From: a virus
DNA: 44,173 nucleotides
Virus record (IMG/VR): IMGVR_UViG_3300025889_000220
Location: 1 to 44,173 of that record
Direction: 5' to 3' (one strand)
The notes under the pieces were generated by a model. The model ran no database searches, had not been told where the DNA came from, and saw nothing but the letters and a program-made list of their open reading frames with translations. Positions 8,724 to 18,572 of this stretch are shown here, in pieces; within the stretch, counting starts at the first letter, position 1, and each line of letters opens with the position of its first letter. The translations under genes were made by a program, and so were the position numbers.

Positions 8724-11700
8724 ATGGCTGACAATAACACTACTCCTACAAATGCCGAAGGTCTCTTTATTCCACGTGCAACGTTTGGTGCAGATGAATT
8801 TTCGGAAATAACAGAGGTTCTCAGATCATCCGGGCCGGTTGTTCCACAACTGGCCGAAATGATGGCAAATACCTTGGGCCGCGACCCACGGCTCCAAAAC
8901 AGAGGTGATAACTACCTTAACTACAACGCTTTGCGTATGGGCAATGCGGGTATTCTGCGTGATTTGGGTATAGAACCGGGGAAGAGCGTAACCGACGAGC
9001 AAATTATTGAGCTTTTTGGACGTGACACTCAGGGACGGCCTATCTCAGCAGGCACCGATTTCTGGGATGATTTCATTAGCGGCGCAAAACGAGAGGTTGC
9101 TCCCGCAGCGGTAGGTGCCGGTGGTTTTTACGCAGGCATGTTGTATGGAAATACGTTAGTTGCGGGGGTTCCTCCTGTAACACCTTGGACAGCCGCAGTT
9201 CGTATTGGTGTTCCGATACTCACAGGCCTTGGCGCGTCCATGTTTGGAGACTACGCCACTAGGGTTGCGCAAGACGCTTTATTTGGCGAAGAAGAATTAT
9301 ATGTACCCGGCACACGCGCTGCTTACGAAGCCGGTAAAGCTACCGCAGGCGGACTAGCCTTTTTACCAATGCCTTTCTTAATTTCAGGAAAGGTCAATCT
9401 TGGTTCTCGACTTGTATTAGACAACATAGAAGCCGGGGCAAAAGTTCCCCTTTCTACACGTTTTATACGCCAAGTTGAAAACAGTTTAGAACGGACAGGC
9501 TCCGCAGCACGGGATCAGGTAGGCCGAACTTTGACGGCGGAAGGATTGGCTGTTGCCGGGGGTGCATTTGCCGCAGGCGGGGCAGAAAAACTAGCTCCAG
9601 ACGACCCTTGGGTAAGGTTTGGTTTTGAAACAGCCGGGGCCGTTTCCGGAGGGTTAATTGGTGACCTAGCAGCCAAAAGAATACCGCAACTAACTGGTAT
9701 GGCTTGGGAAAAAGCTTTACAACTTTTTGATCGCACTAAAGCCGATAGCGCCGTCAACGCGACGGGAGGGCTAACAGAAGCCCAACAAATTGAGGGCGGA
9801 ACTTGGATTTACGATCAATTAAGGGCTAATAAAGAAGACCCAGAAAAAGTTATTGAGCTGCTTTTAACACCTGAGTTTCAAGATCAGTTAAGAGATGCAG
9901 ACGGCAATCTGATTCAGTTAGATTCCGCAACTTTAACCTCAAGCCCTACACTCCTACGCATGATTATGGATCGCGGGGGAGACACCGGGGTTTCTGCGAC
10001 TGGACAAAACAAAACCGAACAAGCAACAGAAGCTTTGCGTAGGCTTATTTTATTTACTTACGCAAAAGGAGACCGGCAAGCCCTTGGACAAATGTCTGAG
10101 CTGTACACCGGTCTTTGGGACGCCGATATTACACAACAACTGGACCAAGCAACTCAACGACTTAGGTCGGCAATGAGCCGCGTAGGGGAAGCTGGTGGAG
10201 AAAGTGTTGATAACCTTGAAGAAGCTAGGCGTCTGTATGAAGTTATTTCTAACCTGCAACAACGTTTAAGGGGTCAGGAAAGAACCCTTTGGCGACGCGT
10301 TCCACGCGACGTGGAACTTACGACGTTCAATGTACCAGATGGACAAGGTGGTTTTACTGAGTCGAATACGCCGAATTTCATAACCGCGTGGCGCGACTTA
10401 ACCGATTTAGACGAAAACGCAAGAAACGTTTTGCTGCGAAACGCTGATCTTCGTGAGATGGACGCGTATGTAAATAGAGTGTCCACAGACCTAGGAATAA
10501 ATCCAAATACACCTGCACCGCGTCAACTTAGAGAAGTAGGAGCTTTTAACACCGCTCGAAACAAGCTCGAAGGCACACCTTTCGGTATTACTTTTGATGA
10601 TATTGTTAAGCGAACGGAAGGTTTGCCAGAAGCTGAACAGATTGCAGCCTTACGTCGAGAAGCGGATGGCATGACCGCAGGCGGTGCGAGACTAGATCAA
10701 CGTCAGCGAGATTATGTGGCGGCGCTAAATGCGCGGGCCAACATGATTACTGCCCAAGCACAACAAACAGCGATGGACGGGACGCCTGCCCCTAGTGGCG
10801 GTATTTCAATACGATCTTTGATTGATATGCGTAGTGTAGCTTTGGACGCCGGTCGCGCCTTGGCAGCAGATGGGCGTAGTAATCAAGCGCGTGTAGCTTA
10901 TGAATTTGCAGACGCGATTTTAAAAGACTTGGAGTCTATCCCTGCTGGATCAGTCAGCGCAGAATATGACAATGCAAGAGCTTTTTCACGCGCCTACAAT
11001 GACGTGTTTACAAGAAGTTTTGCAGGCGATGTTTTGGGAACCAGTCGAGACGGCGCACCGCGCATTCCTGTTGAGGTGCTTAGAGACCGTTTATTTAGAG
11101 GCGACGCCGGTTATCTCCGTGCGCAGCAACTAGACCTGATTTCTCAAACACAGTTTGGTACGTCTCTAACCAATATGTTACAAGGAGACGCCCGCGAAGC
11201 AGGTCAAGCCTTGTTGACAAGCGCCCAAGAAGCGGGAGTCATTGATCCGCGTACTCAGATGCTAGATAGACGAGCTTTCAATAGCTGGTTTACCGCAAAC
11301 GAAAATGCAATTGATGCCATACCCGGTTTGCGCACTCAATTGACCGACATGTACAACGATAACGCTACTATCCGTGGCGCTTCTGAAAATTTGTTGAGAA
11401 GCTTGCGTTCTGAAGTTTTGAACCCGGACGGCACTTTAAGCACCAGCGCCCTTGAAACTTGGATGCGTAAAGACCAGAACCAACGGTTGTTGGAATCCAT
11501 GCCTGCGCTGCGAGCTGATTTAGAAAACATACCTATAGCTCGACATCTTTTGGAAGACACTAAAAGAGAAACAACTGAATTAGCTGCCAGTCGTAGGGAC
11601 GGTGAGCTGTCTCTTTACGAACTGCTGCCGGACAAAACGCAAAATCCAACCACACAAGTATCCCTTGCGTTGTCTTTGGATAACCCCCGTCCGTTCAATG

Positions 11701-12746
11701 AATTAAACAGGCTGTGGGAATTCATTGAAAATGTTGGTGAAGGCGGGTTTACCGTTACACAAGGACCGAACAGAGGCAAAACGTATAGCAGAGAAGATTT
11801 GGTGAACGGCTTCCGAACGGCCATCATGGAGTCTGTTTTTAACCGTCAAGGTGAAAACGGACCTATCTTCAATGTTGGTGGCGCTTTCAATACGTTGTTT
11901 GAGGCTCATCCTAACTCTTCTGCTAACATTCGCTTATCCGAATGGATGCAAGAAAAGGGAATTATGTCGTCAGAGGAGATTGGCCGCACACGACAATTGC
12001 TCAGACGTATGGCTGAAATACAAGCATTTGCGGCACGTGGCCGGGCTGGAGATACCGAAGGTTATATTCAACAAGTAGGTCCTCTATTCGCTCTTGTTAC
12101 AAGAATTTCTGGTTCAGAGATGGGTGCTGGTGTCCAATCTGTAATGAGTGGAAGCAACCAAAGCTTGATCGCACGACAAGCTGGTTCGCAGTATGCTCAG
12201 ACGATTGTAAATAAATATTTATCAGAACTTCCTGCCAGCTTGCGGATGGACGTTATTGAAACATTAATCAACGATCCGCAGTTACTCGCAACTGCCCTCA
12301 AGAAAGTTCACGATACCAGAACGCAAGGTGCTTCTCATCTTTCGCCAGAAGGAACGAGAATCATGACTCGACTGGTCCAAGGCCTAGTTGATAACGGATT
12401 GATGAGCAGCATTCGCCGGACCGCCGGACCGACAGAAAGGTTAGGTTCGGAAATGATTGACCAATTCGGTGATTACATTCAAGATTCTGTGAGTGAAGAA
12501 GAGCAAACGCCTCCTCCACCACAGAACGTACCGCCGTCAAACCAACAAGGTTCACTTAATCCAAATGTTATTCCGTCTCCCACACCGAATAACGTTGGAC
12601 CTGCGCCTAGTCCGATTAATACTGCCGCAGCCCCACAGGTTGCACCCATACAGAGTTCAGGTCCTGTAGATCGGACTAGGTACGCAGCTTTATTCCCAGA
12701 AGACCGTGATTTGGTCGGTATTATGAGCTTGAGTGGAGCGTCTTAA
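8724..12746 (+). CDS. Very large probable internal virion protein (1340 aa)
   Basis: The ATG follows AAGAGGTAGC, a plausible ribosome site. The N-terminal 300 residues include hydrophobic Gly/Ala-rich stretches (about 115-170, 205-225 and 265-310) that could insert in membrane. The rest is mostly charged and helical, and the last 90 residues are rich in Pro, Asn and Gln. Size, position at the end of the late operon and composition recall the large internal ejection proteins of short-tailed phages, but no catalytic motif such as a lytic transglycosylase could be assigned. The stop overlaps the next ATG (TAATG). Confidence 0.6.
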   Translation: MADNNTTPTNAEGLFIPRATFGADEFSEITEVLRSSGPVVPQLAEMMANTLGRDPRLQNRGDNYLNYNALRMGNAGILRDLGIEPGKSVTDEQIIELFGRDTQGRPISAGTDFWDDFISGAKREVAPAAVGAGGFYAGMLYGNTLVAGVPPVTPWTAAVRIGVPILTGLGASMFGDYATRVAQDALFGEEELYVPGTRAAYEAGKATAGGLAFLPMPFLISGKVNLGSRLVLDNIEAGAKVPLSTRFIRQVENSLERTGSAARDQVGRTLTAEGLAVAGGAFAAGGAEKLAPDDPWVRFGFETAGAVSGGLIGDLAAKRIPQLTGMAWEKALQLFDRTKADSAVNATGGLTEAQQIEGGTWIYDQLRANKEDPEKVIELLLTPEFQDQLRDADGNLIQLDSATLTSSPTLLRMIMDRGGDTGVSATGQNKTEQATEALRRLILFTYAKGDRQALGQMSELYTGLWDADITQQLDQATQRLRSAMSRVGEAGGESVDNLEEARRLYEVISNLQQRLRGQERTLWRRVPRDVELTTFNVPDGQGGFTESNTPNFITAWRDLTDLDENARNVLLRNADLREMDAYVNRVSTDLGINPNTPAPRQLREVGAFNTARNKLEGTPFGITFDDIVKRTEGLPEAEQIAALRREADGMTAGGARLDQRQRDYVAALNARANMITAQAQQTAMDGTPAPSGGISIRSLIDMRSVALDAGRALAADGRSNQARVAYEFADAILKDLESIPAGSVSAEYDNARAFSRAYNDVFTRSFAGDVLGTSRDGAPRIPVEVLRDRLFRGDAGYLRAQQLDLISQTQFGTSLTNMLQGDAREAGQALLTSAQEAGVIDPRTQMLDRRAFNSWFTANENAIDAIPGLRTQLTDMYNDNATIRGASENLLRSLRSEVLNPDGTLSTSALETWMRKDQNQRLLESMPALRADLENIPIARHLLEDTKRETTELAASRRDGELSLYELLPDKTQNPTTQVSLALSLDNPRPFNELNRLWEFIENVGEGGFTVTQGPNRGKTYSREDLVNGFRTAIMESVFNRQGENGPIFNVGGAFNTLFEAHPNSSANIRLSEWMQEKGIMSSEEIGRTRQLLRRMAEIQAFAARGRAGDTEGYIQQVGPLFALVTRISGSEMGAGVQSVMSGSNQSLIARQAGSQYAQTIVNKYLSELPASLRMDVIETLINDPQLLATALKKVHDTRTQGASHLSPEGTRIMTRLVQGLVDNGLMSSIRRTAGPTERLGSEMIDQFGDYIQDSVSEEEQTPPPPQNVPPSNQQGSLNPNVIPSPTPNNVGPAPSPINTAAAPQVAPIQSSGPVDRTRYAALFPEDRDLVGIMSLSGAS

Positions 12747-13648
12747 TGTCCATTCTTACTGAATTTACCGGCAGCCCTTACTACACCCGCGAAGAGCTTG
12801 CGAAGCTCAACAACGCTGACTGGGCCAAGGACCAAGCAGAATATGACGCGTACCACGCCGCAACGACGGCAAAAGCAAAGCGTCGAGCCCGCGCAGAAAA
12901 CATGGCGGTTCAAACCGCAATAGGTTCGGGTTATGCCGGTGTTCAACAAGGTGGCACAGACGCCATCGTAAGTTTGGGTGGCCGCGGTGGAAGGACCAGT
13001 GGCGGCATTGCAGGATTAGCCGGATTAGCCGGAACGGGCAGCCCCGTAGGCTATTCTTCATCAGGGGGTGGTAGCAGCACCGAAAACACTAACCCCGGCG
13101 ATAAAAACCCCGGTGACCGCGTTGATCCCGGCGTAATTACAAGAGCGGAGGGCGGCGTAGTGCCTTACATACAGTATATGCAGGAAGGTGGTTCTATTAC
13201 TTCGCCGTATGCGGACCCGATGTCTAATGATTTAAACGAAAAAGTAATGTATGGGACAATGCCGGTGCGCAGGGAGCCGATCAAATCGGACCCCATGCCG
13301 ATGCTCGCGGGCCCTCAACCTCAACAAGGGGTAGGAGGCTTGTTCGAGCAAATCCACCAGCAGTTTGGCATGATGCAATCGTCGCCACTCAGGGTATATC
13401 AGAACTATCTAATGCAAACCTACGCGCAACCAGAAATGCAACAGCAGCAGCAAAAGGTAGATCATTTCTTAGACTTGGTTGACCAAGCAGAACGCGCTCA
13501 TTTCGGCGCAGAACAAAGCTACGGCTTTGGGGGCGGACCTATGATGCAGCAATATATGCCGCAGCCACAGGCCCAATTTGAACAACAAACGCCAATGGAT
13601 CGGGGGATTGTAGGAGGCCCAGCTATACCGCAGGCAACAACGTATTGA
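12746..13648 (+). CDS. Gly/Gln-rich structural protein with GG-YMQ-GG tag (300 aa)
   Basis: Translation is coupled to the upstream gene through TAATG. Residues 1-60 are charged and helical and resemble a small folded head. A Gly/Ser-rich linker follows, then EGGVVPYIQYMQEGG near residues 134-148, which is the clearest copy of the tag also found in the 6072, 31791 and 35149 genes. The C-terminal third is rich in Gln, Met and Pro. No known domain was recognised. It is probably a virion-associated protein. Confidence 0.6.
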   Translation: MSILTEFTGSPYYTREELAKLNNADWAKDQAEYDAYHAATTAKAKRRARAENMAVQTAIGSGYAGVQQGGTDAIVSLGGRGGRTSGGIAGLAGLAGTGSPVGYSSSGGGSSTENTNPGDKNPGDRVDPGVITRAEGGVVPYIQYMQEGGSITSPYADPMSNDLNEKVMYGTMPVRREPIKSDPMPMLAGPQPQQGVGGLFEQIHQQFGMMQSSPLRVYQNYLMQTYAQPEMQQQQQKVDHFLDLVDQAERAHFGAEQSYGFGGGPMMQQYMPQPQAQFEQQTPMDRGIVGGPAIPQATTY

Positions 13649-13657
13649 TTATGAAAA

Positions 13658-14056
13658 ATGGCAGAGATCAGTGATGACACACGGGTCGAGATACCGCTAA
13701 GAAATCTCGTAGCTTTGGCCGCAGGACTTGTTATGGCGACCACGGCTTACGTTACCTTAAACTCCAGAATAACCACTGTCGAGCATGGCCTCGAAATGAG
13801 CGACAGAACCATAAAGGACAACGCCTCATTTGTTCGCGAGTGGCCTTTAGGCTTAAGAGGCGCTTTACCAGACGATCTAATTCAAAACGCCAAAATTATG
13901 GCGTTAGAAGAAAAAGTGCAAGAAATCCAAGAACTGAAACGCGAAATGCGGGTCATGGAAATAGAACTTGGGCGGCTAAGAAGCCAGACCGAAACCCAAG
14001 AAGAGAAAATAGAGACCCTTTTCGAGCTTTGGAATAATCAAAAAATAGGAATTTAA
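13658..14056 (+). CDS. Membrane-anchored coiled-coil protein (132 aa)
   Basis: A short charged N-terminus is followed by one hydrophobic segment at about residues 14-36 (NLVALAAGLVMATTAYVTL). A long helical tail with heptad-like spacing follows at about 85-127. This type I/II membrane plus coiled-coil layout occurs in i-spanins and in other small phage envelope proteins. No lipoprotein partner is embedded or adjacent, so a spanin role is not claimed. It is the last gene of the plus-strand late block and ends 20 bases before the convergent helicase gene. Confidence 0.6.
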   Translation: MAEISDDTRVEIPLRNLVALAAGLVMATTAYVTLNSRITTVEHGLEMSDRTIKDNASFVREWPLGLRGALPDDLIQNAKIMALEEKVQEIQELKREMRVMEIELGRLRSQTETQEEKIETLFELWNNQKIGI

Positions 14057-14075
14057 TGATCTATTTGGCTCTGGG

Positions 14076-15521
14076 CTAGGTAAGCCAGTCTTTAGCGTCT
14101 TCGCCCAGCACTTTGCCTGCAATGTCAATTTTGTTACGCAGGGCCTCTAATATCCGCTCGTCAATCGTGTTAGGAGACACCAAGTCAATATATGTAACCT
14201 TGTTGGTCTGACCAATTCGGTGCGCCCTGTCCTCTGATTGCAGCCGGATTTCTAAGTCGTAACTGTTGCTGTAGTAAATTACCGTGTTTGCGGCTGTTAA
14301 AGTGATGCCGTACCCGCCTGTTTTAGGCTGCCCGATGAAGAAGCGCAGGGGATCGTTACGGTCTTGAAACCGATTAACGATCTCCTGACGCTCATCTTGG
14401 GGTGTAGCACCATAATAGGTTGCGACCGAATCGGGCCCGAAACGGTCGCGCAGGGCATAAGCTATTTGTTGGATGTCGTGTGTATACGTCGCCCAAATAA
14501 TAGCCTTTCCCTGTAACTCTTCAGACAAATCCAACAGCTCGTTGAGCCTGTTGTTTTTGATGAGCTGTATTTCACCATCGTCTGGCTGCAAATGCCCGCA
14601 GCAAATTTGTTGAAGACGCATGATCTGCGTCAATACACTGGCCGTCGTCGCTAACTCCCCAGATTCTAATTTTGCCAGCGCAAGCTTTTTCATCTGCTTG
14701 TACAAGCGTTCTTGTTCTGGGGTGAGTTCTATCTCGCGGCGCACGTAAACTTTGACAGGCAGATCAAGGCACTCTTCCTTCAGTACCCGGCTGCTGAACC
14801 TATCTAACTTTTCAGAAAGTTCGTCCAACCGGCGGTAGCCTGTAATCTGCTGGAAGCTGCGATGTCCCATCGTGCGTTTCTGGACGTTGGCGTATCGTGC
14901 CTGAAATGCAAAGTAACTATTAAAACCTAACGCCTTTTCCGCAAGAAAACCGCATTGACTAAACAGGTCCATAGGGCTCTTTGTTATAGGTGATCCGGTC
15001 AATATCCGGCGATATTTAGCCCTGCGCTGAAGAGCAATGATGTTCTTGGTTCTCGCAGCTTTCCTATTTTTTATTGTAGTCGATTCGTCAATTATCACAA
15101 TGTTTTCTGCATTTTGATAACAAAACGCTTCTGCGGCCTCTGCACCACGTGGTGTCGAAAACGCTTCCACGTTGATGACAAATATCTTCAGCATGGGGGT
15201 GCGGTCTACGATGAAATCTTTCAGCTCGTTTTCAAATTTTTGCGTCTTAGAAGGGGTCCAGCGGATCACTTGGCGTGGTATTCTGTCCGGAAGGTGAATC
15301 GGTATTTCGCCTTTTACCCAGTTGTCATACACACCTTTCGGTGCAACAACGAGCGCGGCTTTTATCTTGCCCGCTTCATACAGCGCAGCCATGGTGTCGA
15401 TAGCTACCTTGGTCTTACCTGTGCCCATCTCCATGAAGAGCGCAAAAAACTCCGCGGACCACGAGCCTTCAAAGGCGCGTCTTTGGTGATCGTAAGGCTG
15501 TGTTTTGTATTCGTAGTCCAC
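14076..15521 (-). CDS. SNF2-family helicase/ATPase
   Basis: This 481-residue protein is the only minus-strand gene. Walker A is EMGTGKTK (residues 31-38), the DEAH-type box is DEST (145-148), motif III is LTGSP (about 174-178), and motif VI is the SNF2 hallmark QSEDRAHRIGQ near residue 435. The length matches the compact phage SNF2 proteins that lie beside replication genes. It would translocate on duplex DNA, probably helping replication or recombination. The start is GTG at 15521-15519, preceded by AGAGGA on the minus strand. It is divergent from the replication operon and shares overlapping promoters with it. Confidence 0.92.
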   Translation of the reverse strand: MDYEYKTQPYDHQRRAFEGSWSAEFFALFMEMGTGKTKVAIDTMAALYEAGKIKAALVVAPKGVYDNWVKGEIPIHLPDRIPRQVIRWTPSKTQKFENELKDFIVDRTPMLKIFVINVEAFSTPRGAEAAEAFCYQNAENIVIIDESTTIKNRKAARTKNIIALQRRAKYRRILTGSPITKSPMDLFSQCGFLAEKALGFNSYFAFQARYANVQKRTMGHRSFQQITGYRRLDELSEKLDRFSSRVLKEECLDLPVKVYVRREIELTPEQERLYKQMKKLALAKLESGELATTASVLTQIMRLQQICCGHLQPDDGEIQLIKNNRLNELLDLSEELQGKAIIWATYTHDIQQIAYALRDRFGPDSVATYYGATPQDERQEIVNRFQDRNDPLRFFIGQPKTGGYGITLTAANTVIYYSNSYDLEIRLQSEDRAHRIGQTNKVTYIDLVSPNTIDERILEALRNKIDIAGKVLGEDAKDWLT

Positions 15522-15547
15522 CGTGTTCCTCTTTTTTTAAAAACCGC

Positions 15548-15575
15548 TTGACAAGATTATGGTATAAGATATTAT
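15548..15575 (+). promoter_or_regulatory. Sigma-70-like promoter of the replication operon
   Basis: A perfect TTGACA (15548-15553) is followed after 16 bases by TATTAT (15570-15575). The 5' leader to the ATG at 15628 holds an ACAGGAG ribosome site. An extended -10-like TGGTATAAG (15560-15568) lies in the spacer; the same nonamer recurs before the holin gene. Confidence 0.7.
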
Positions 15576-15587
15576 CTGTAATTGTCA
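15559..15587 (-). promoter_or_regulatory. Overlapping divergent promoter for the SNF2 gene
   Basis: On the minus strand TTGACA (15587-15582) is followed after 17 bases by TACCAT (15564-15559). This promoter is superimposed on the plus-strand one, so both -35 boxes form an inverted repeat flanking shared DNA. Polymerase should be able to occupy only one direction at a time. Confidence 0.55.
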
Positions 15588-15627
15588 AGGCCCAAAAGGT
15601 GCCTTTAACCACGACAGGAGAAACACG

Positions 15628-16209
15628 ATGAGTGACCTAACCGACTTGATGGAGCAGGATTTTGAACAAAATCTCGCAACGTCCATCGACAAAATCGACC
15701 AGCAAGGCCTAACTTCGGTGGCTGCGTTGGCCCGAACAATCCGAGACAAAGAAGTGCGGATCGAATCTCTTGAGGCTGAACTCAAGGAGGAGAAGAAGGC
15801 GCTTATAAAGTTAACGGATGAAGAGATGCCCGCAATGCTGGCAGAAATTGGGTTGTCATCGTTTGCCTTAGACGACGGTTCTACCGTTGATATTAAGCAA
15901 ACGTATGGTGCCTCAATCCTCGTAGACAATCGTCCACAAGCCTATGAATGGCTACGCGACCATGGGTACGACGACATTATCAAGAATACTGTCGCCTGCC
16001 AGTTTGGTCGTGGAGAAGACGATCTAGCAAGCGCCTTTGCTGCTTTTGCGCAGAAGCAGGGGTATGTTCCAGAGCAAAAAACAGAAATACACCCGCAGAC
16101 ACTACGGGCTTTTGTCAAAGAGCGTGTAGAAAACGGGGAGGAGTTTCCTATGGAGCTTTTCGGAGCATGGGTTGGTCAACGCGCAGTTATCAAGAGAGGT
16201 AAGAAATGA
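15628..16209 (+). CDS. Conserved phage early protein with N-terminal coiled coil (193 aa)
   Basis: First gene of the replication operon, with ribosome site GACAGGAG seven bases before ATG. Residues about 40-68 form a charged coiled coil, followed by a compact domain with the phrases WLRDHGYDDIIKNTV and QFGRGEDD. The layout resembles an unnamed family common next to SSB and primase genes in phages. No catalytic motif is visible. A role with single-stranded DNA or recombination is suggested only by context. The stop overlaps the next gene by four bases (ATGA). Confidence 0.7.
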   Translation: MSDLTDLMEQDFEQNLATSIDKIDQQGLTSVAALARTIRDKEVRIESLEAELKEEKKALIKLTDEEMPAMLAEIGLSSFALDDGSTVDIKQTYGASILVDNRPQAYEWLRDHGYDDIIKNTVACQFGRGEDDLASAFAAFAQKQGYVPEQKTEIHPQTLRAFVKERVENGEEFPMELFGAWVGQRAVIKRGKK

Positions 16210-16976
16210 GTAATAAGCAAGTAGCCAAAGCTGGCGATAAAGAGATCGTAGCATTCGATCCAACGATGTTCGAGCAGGACGCCGGACGTGGAATGGAGAA
16301 CTTGGGACAGGAAGACCTCGCGCTTCCCTTCTTAAAGGTTCTGTCAGGAAACGATCCTGTCCTTGACGAAAACGAAACGGCTCGTAAGGGCGATATTTAC
16401 AACACCGTAACCGGGAGGGCTTACAAAGGTAAAGATGGCATTCGTGTTGTGCCGTGTGCTTACCAGCGTAGGTTCATCCAATGGGCTCCGCGTGGCAGCG
16501 GAACCGGTGCGCCTGTGGCAATTTACGAACCGGGTGAAGGCCGTCCTGAGACGCAACGCTCTGCCGACGACAACAAAGATTATGTTGTTGGAGGTAATGG
16601 CGAGTACATCGAAGAGACGCACCAGCATTTCGTCATCCTAATCAACGAGGATGGGTCTCATGAGACCGCTCTGATTGCCATGAAATCTACGCAGCTCAAG
16701 AAGTCGCGTAAGTGGAATAGCATGATGGCGTCTCGCAGCATGATGGGCAAGAACGGACCGTTTACTCCGCCACGCTTTTCACATGTCTACCACCTCAAGA
16801 CCATTGCGGAGGAAAACTCCAAAGGTTCTTGGCACGGGTGGGAAATGTCTTGTGAAGGCCCCATCGACGACGCAGCTCTTTACACACGAGCAAAGGGCTT
16901 CGCTGATAGTATCTCAGCAGGCGAGGTTGTTGTGAAACATACGGATGATGAAGAGGGCGGTTCCTCCGTTTTCTAA
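16206..16976 (+). CDS. Probable phage single-stranded DNA-binding-like protein
   Basis: A 256-residue protein with a beta-rich, Gly/aromatic-rich middle and an acidic tail (KHTDDEEGGSSVF) ending in Phe. Acidic tails with a terminal aromatic residue are typical of SSB proteins that recruit replication partners, as in T7 gp2.5 and bacterial SSB. It sits between a conserved early protein and the primase, start-coupled by ATGA, and is closed by a terminator. I do not see a diagnostic OB-fold signature, so the assignment rests on tail, length and position. Confidence 0.5.
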   Translation: MSNKQVAKAGDKEIVAFDPTMFEQDAGRGMENLGQEDLALPFLKVLSGNDPVLDENETARKGDIYNTVTGRAYKGKDGIRVVPCAYQRRFIQWAPRGSGTGAPVAIYEPGEGRPETQRSADDNKDYVVGGNGEYIEETHQHFVILINEDGSHETALIAMKSTQLKKSRKWNSMMASRSMMGKNGPFTPPRFSHVYHLKTIAEENSKGSWHGWEMSCEGPIDDAALYTRAKGFADSISAGEVVVKHTDDEEGGSSVF

Positions 16977-16985
16977 TTATTCATC

Positions 16986-17014
16986 ACGGCGGGGCTTCGG
17001 CCCTGCCGTTTTTT
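16986..17014 (+). terminator. Rho-independent terminator
   Basis: A GC-rich stem (ACGGCGGGGC / GCCCTGCCGT, one mismatch) with a TTCG tetraloop is followed by six T. It falls between the SSB-like gene and primase, so it probably lowers expression of the enzymes relative to the binding proteins rather than ending the operon, since no new promoter is evident. Confidence 0.8.
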
Positions 17015-17030
17015 CCGTATGGGGGCAACG

Positions 17031-18572
17031 ATGTCAGCAGTTGAAAAATTTTCGTCAATCTTTAACGGTCTTAAAGAAGCGTATGGCTACTTTAAAATCG
17101 AGAAGACTGGCGCAAACGGCAAAGCACAGGGAAAGGCTGGCGTAACACGCGAACCACGGACCACGAAGCTTTGGGAGAACCACCTATCGGGCAAAGGTAA
17201 TGGCCTTGGAATTATCCCGATTAATGAAGACAATCAATGCGTATGGGGTTGCATTGACATAGACCAATACCCCTTAGATCACAAATTGCTGGTGGATAAA
17301 ATCCGCCGCATGAAACTACCTCTGGTAGTCTGCCGCTCCAAATCGGGCGGCGCACACTGTTTCTTGTTCGCGTCCGGATGGACGGATGCGAAGGATATGC
17401 AGAAGGCTCTGCAACACATGTCCGCGGCCCTTGGGTATGGCGAGAGTGAGATATTCCCCAAGCAGATTAAGCTGCAATTGGACAGAGGCGATGTAGGTAA
17501 CTTTCTGAATTTGCCGTACTACGACCACGAAAACGGCTTGCGTTACGCTTTCCTTGACGACGGTACATCAGCAACCCTCGTAGAATTTTTTGAACTGTAC
17601 GATAAACATGTTCAAACCCCCGAAGAAATCATTAAGTTACAAGTAGCAGGAAGCGGTCCGACCGACCTACTGCCGGATGGTCCGCCATGCCTACAGATAC
17701 TTTGCAGTTCTGGTATCAGTGAAGGAGGCAGAAATAATGGTCTATTCAACTTGGGGGTATATCTTCGGAAAGCGTACCCCGATAGTTGGGAATCTGAAAT
17801 ACTCAAGTTCAACATGGAGTACCTATCTCCGCCATTGCCATTGTCGGAGGTCAACATAGTTGCCAAGCAGGTGCAGCGCAAAGACTACGCCTACAAATGT
17901 AACGACGCTCCAATCAATTCGCACTGCAACAAACAGCTTTGTCTTACCAAGAAGTTTGGTATCGGCGCAGCCGTAGCAGGGGCGACCATTGCGAACCTAC
18001 GCAAATACAACTCAACCCCACCGGTCTGGTTCATGGACGTTAACGGTGAGCCATTAGAGTTAGATACCGACGCCTTGATGAACCAAGGCACTTTCCAGAA
18101 GGCTTGCATGGAGCAGCTTAACTTCATGCCGCGCTCCGTCGCCAAGGCCCAGTGGGAAAGCAGGATCAGCACGTTGTTAACAGAGATGCGAGACAACGAA
18201 AGCGCCATCATTGAGGTGGCACAAGACGCCAGCATCAGCGGTCAGTTCTACGATTATCTCGAAGAGTTCTGCCGTCACCTACAGCAGGCGCAAGACAAGG
18301 AGGAAATCTTATTACGCAGACCGTGGACTGATGATGAGAAGAACATTACGTTTTTCAGACTTAAGGACTTCGAGGCTTTTCTCCGCAAGAATAAGTTTTT
18401 TGAATACAAGAGCCACAAGATTGCCCAGCGTTTACGCGACATAAACGGTGAGAGTGTGGTGCTAAAGATCAAGGGCAGGGCGGTGCGTGTCTGGCAAATC
18501 CCAGCATTTGACAGTGTAGATTTTGAAATTGATCCACCGTCGTTCGGATCACAACAGGAGGCCCCGTTCTGA
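17031..18572 (+). CDS. AEP-type phage primase
   Basis: A 513-residue protein from ATG 17031, chosen because GGGGG lies five bases upstream; an ATG at 17019 has no ribosome site and lies in the terminator tail. The archaeo-eukaryotic primase motifs are visible: DxD in CIDIDQYP (D76, D78), SGGAH (residues 105-109), and a later LQLDRGDVGNFLNLPYYD stretch. The second half contains a Cys/His patch and a helical C-terminal region like primase-C-terminal modules. It would make primers for the neighbouring PolA. No helicase domain is fused, so unwinding is left to the separate SNF2- and UvrD-like proteins. Confidence 0.8.
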   Translation: MSAVEKFSSIFNGLKEAYGYFKIEKTGANGKAQGKAGVTREPRTTKLWENHLSGKGNGLGIIPINEDNQCVWGCIDIDQYPLDHKLLVDKIRRMKLPLVVCRSKSGGAHCFLFASGWTDAKDMQKALQHMSAALGYGESEIFPKQIKLQLDRGDVGNFLNLPYYDHENGLRYAFLDDGTSATLVEFFELYDKHVQTPEEIIKLQVAGSGPTDLLPDGPPCLQILCSSGISEGGRNNGLFNLGVYLRKAYPDSWESEILKFNMEYLSPPLPLSEVNIVAKQVQRKDYAYKCNDAPINSHCNKQLCLTKKFGIGAAVAGATIANLRKYNSTPPVWFMDVNGEPLELDTDALMNQGTFQKACMEQLNFMPRSVAKAQWESRISTLLTEMRDNESAIIEVAQDASISGQFYDYLEEFCRHLQQAQDKEEILLRRPWTDDEKNITFFRLKDFEAFLRKNKFFEYKSHKIAQRLRDINGESVVLKIKGRAVRVWQIPAFDSVDFEIDPPSFGSQQEAPF

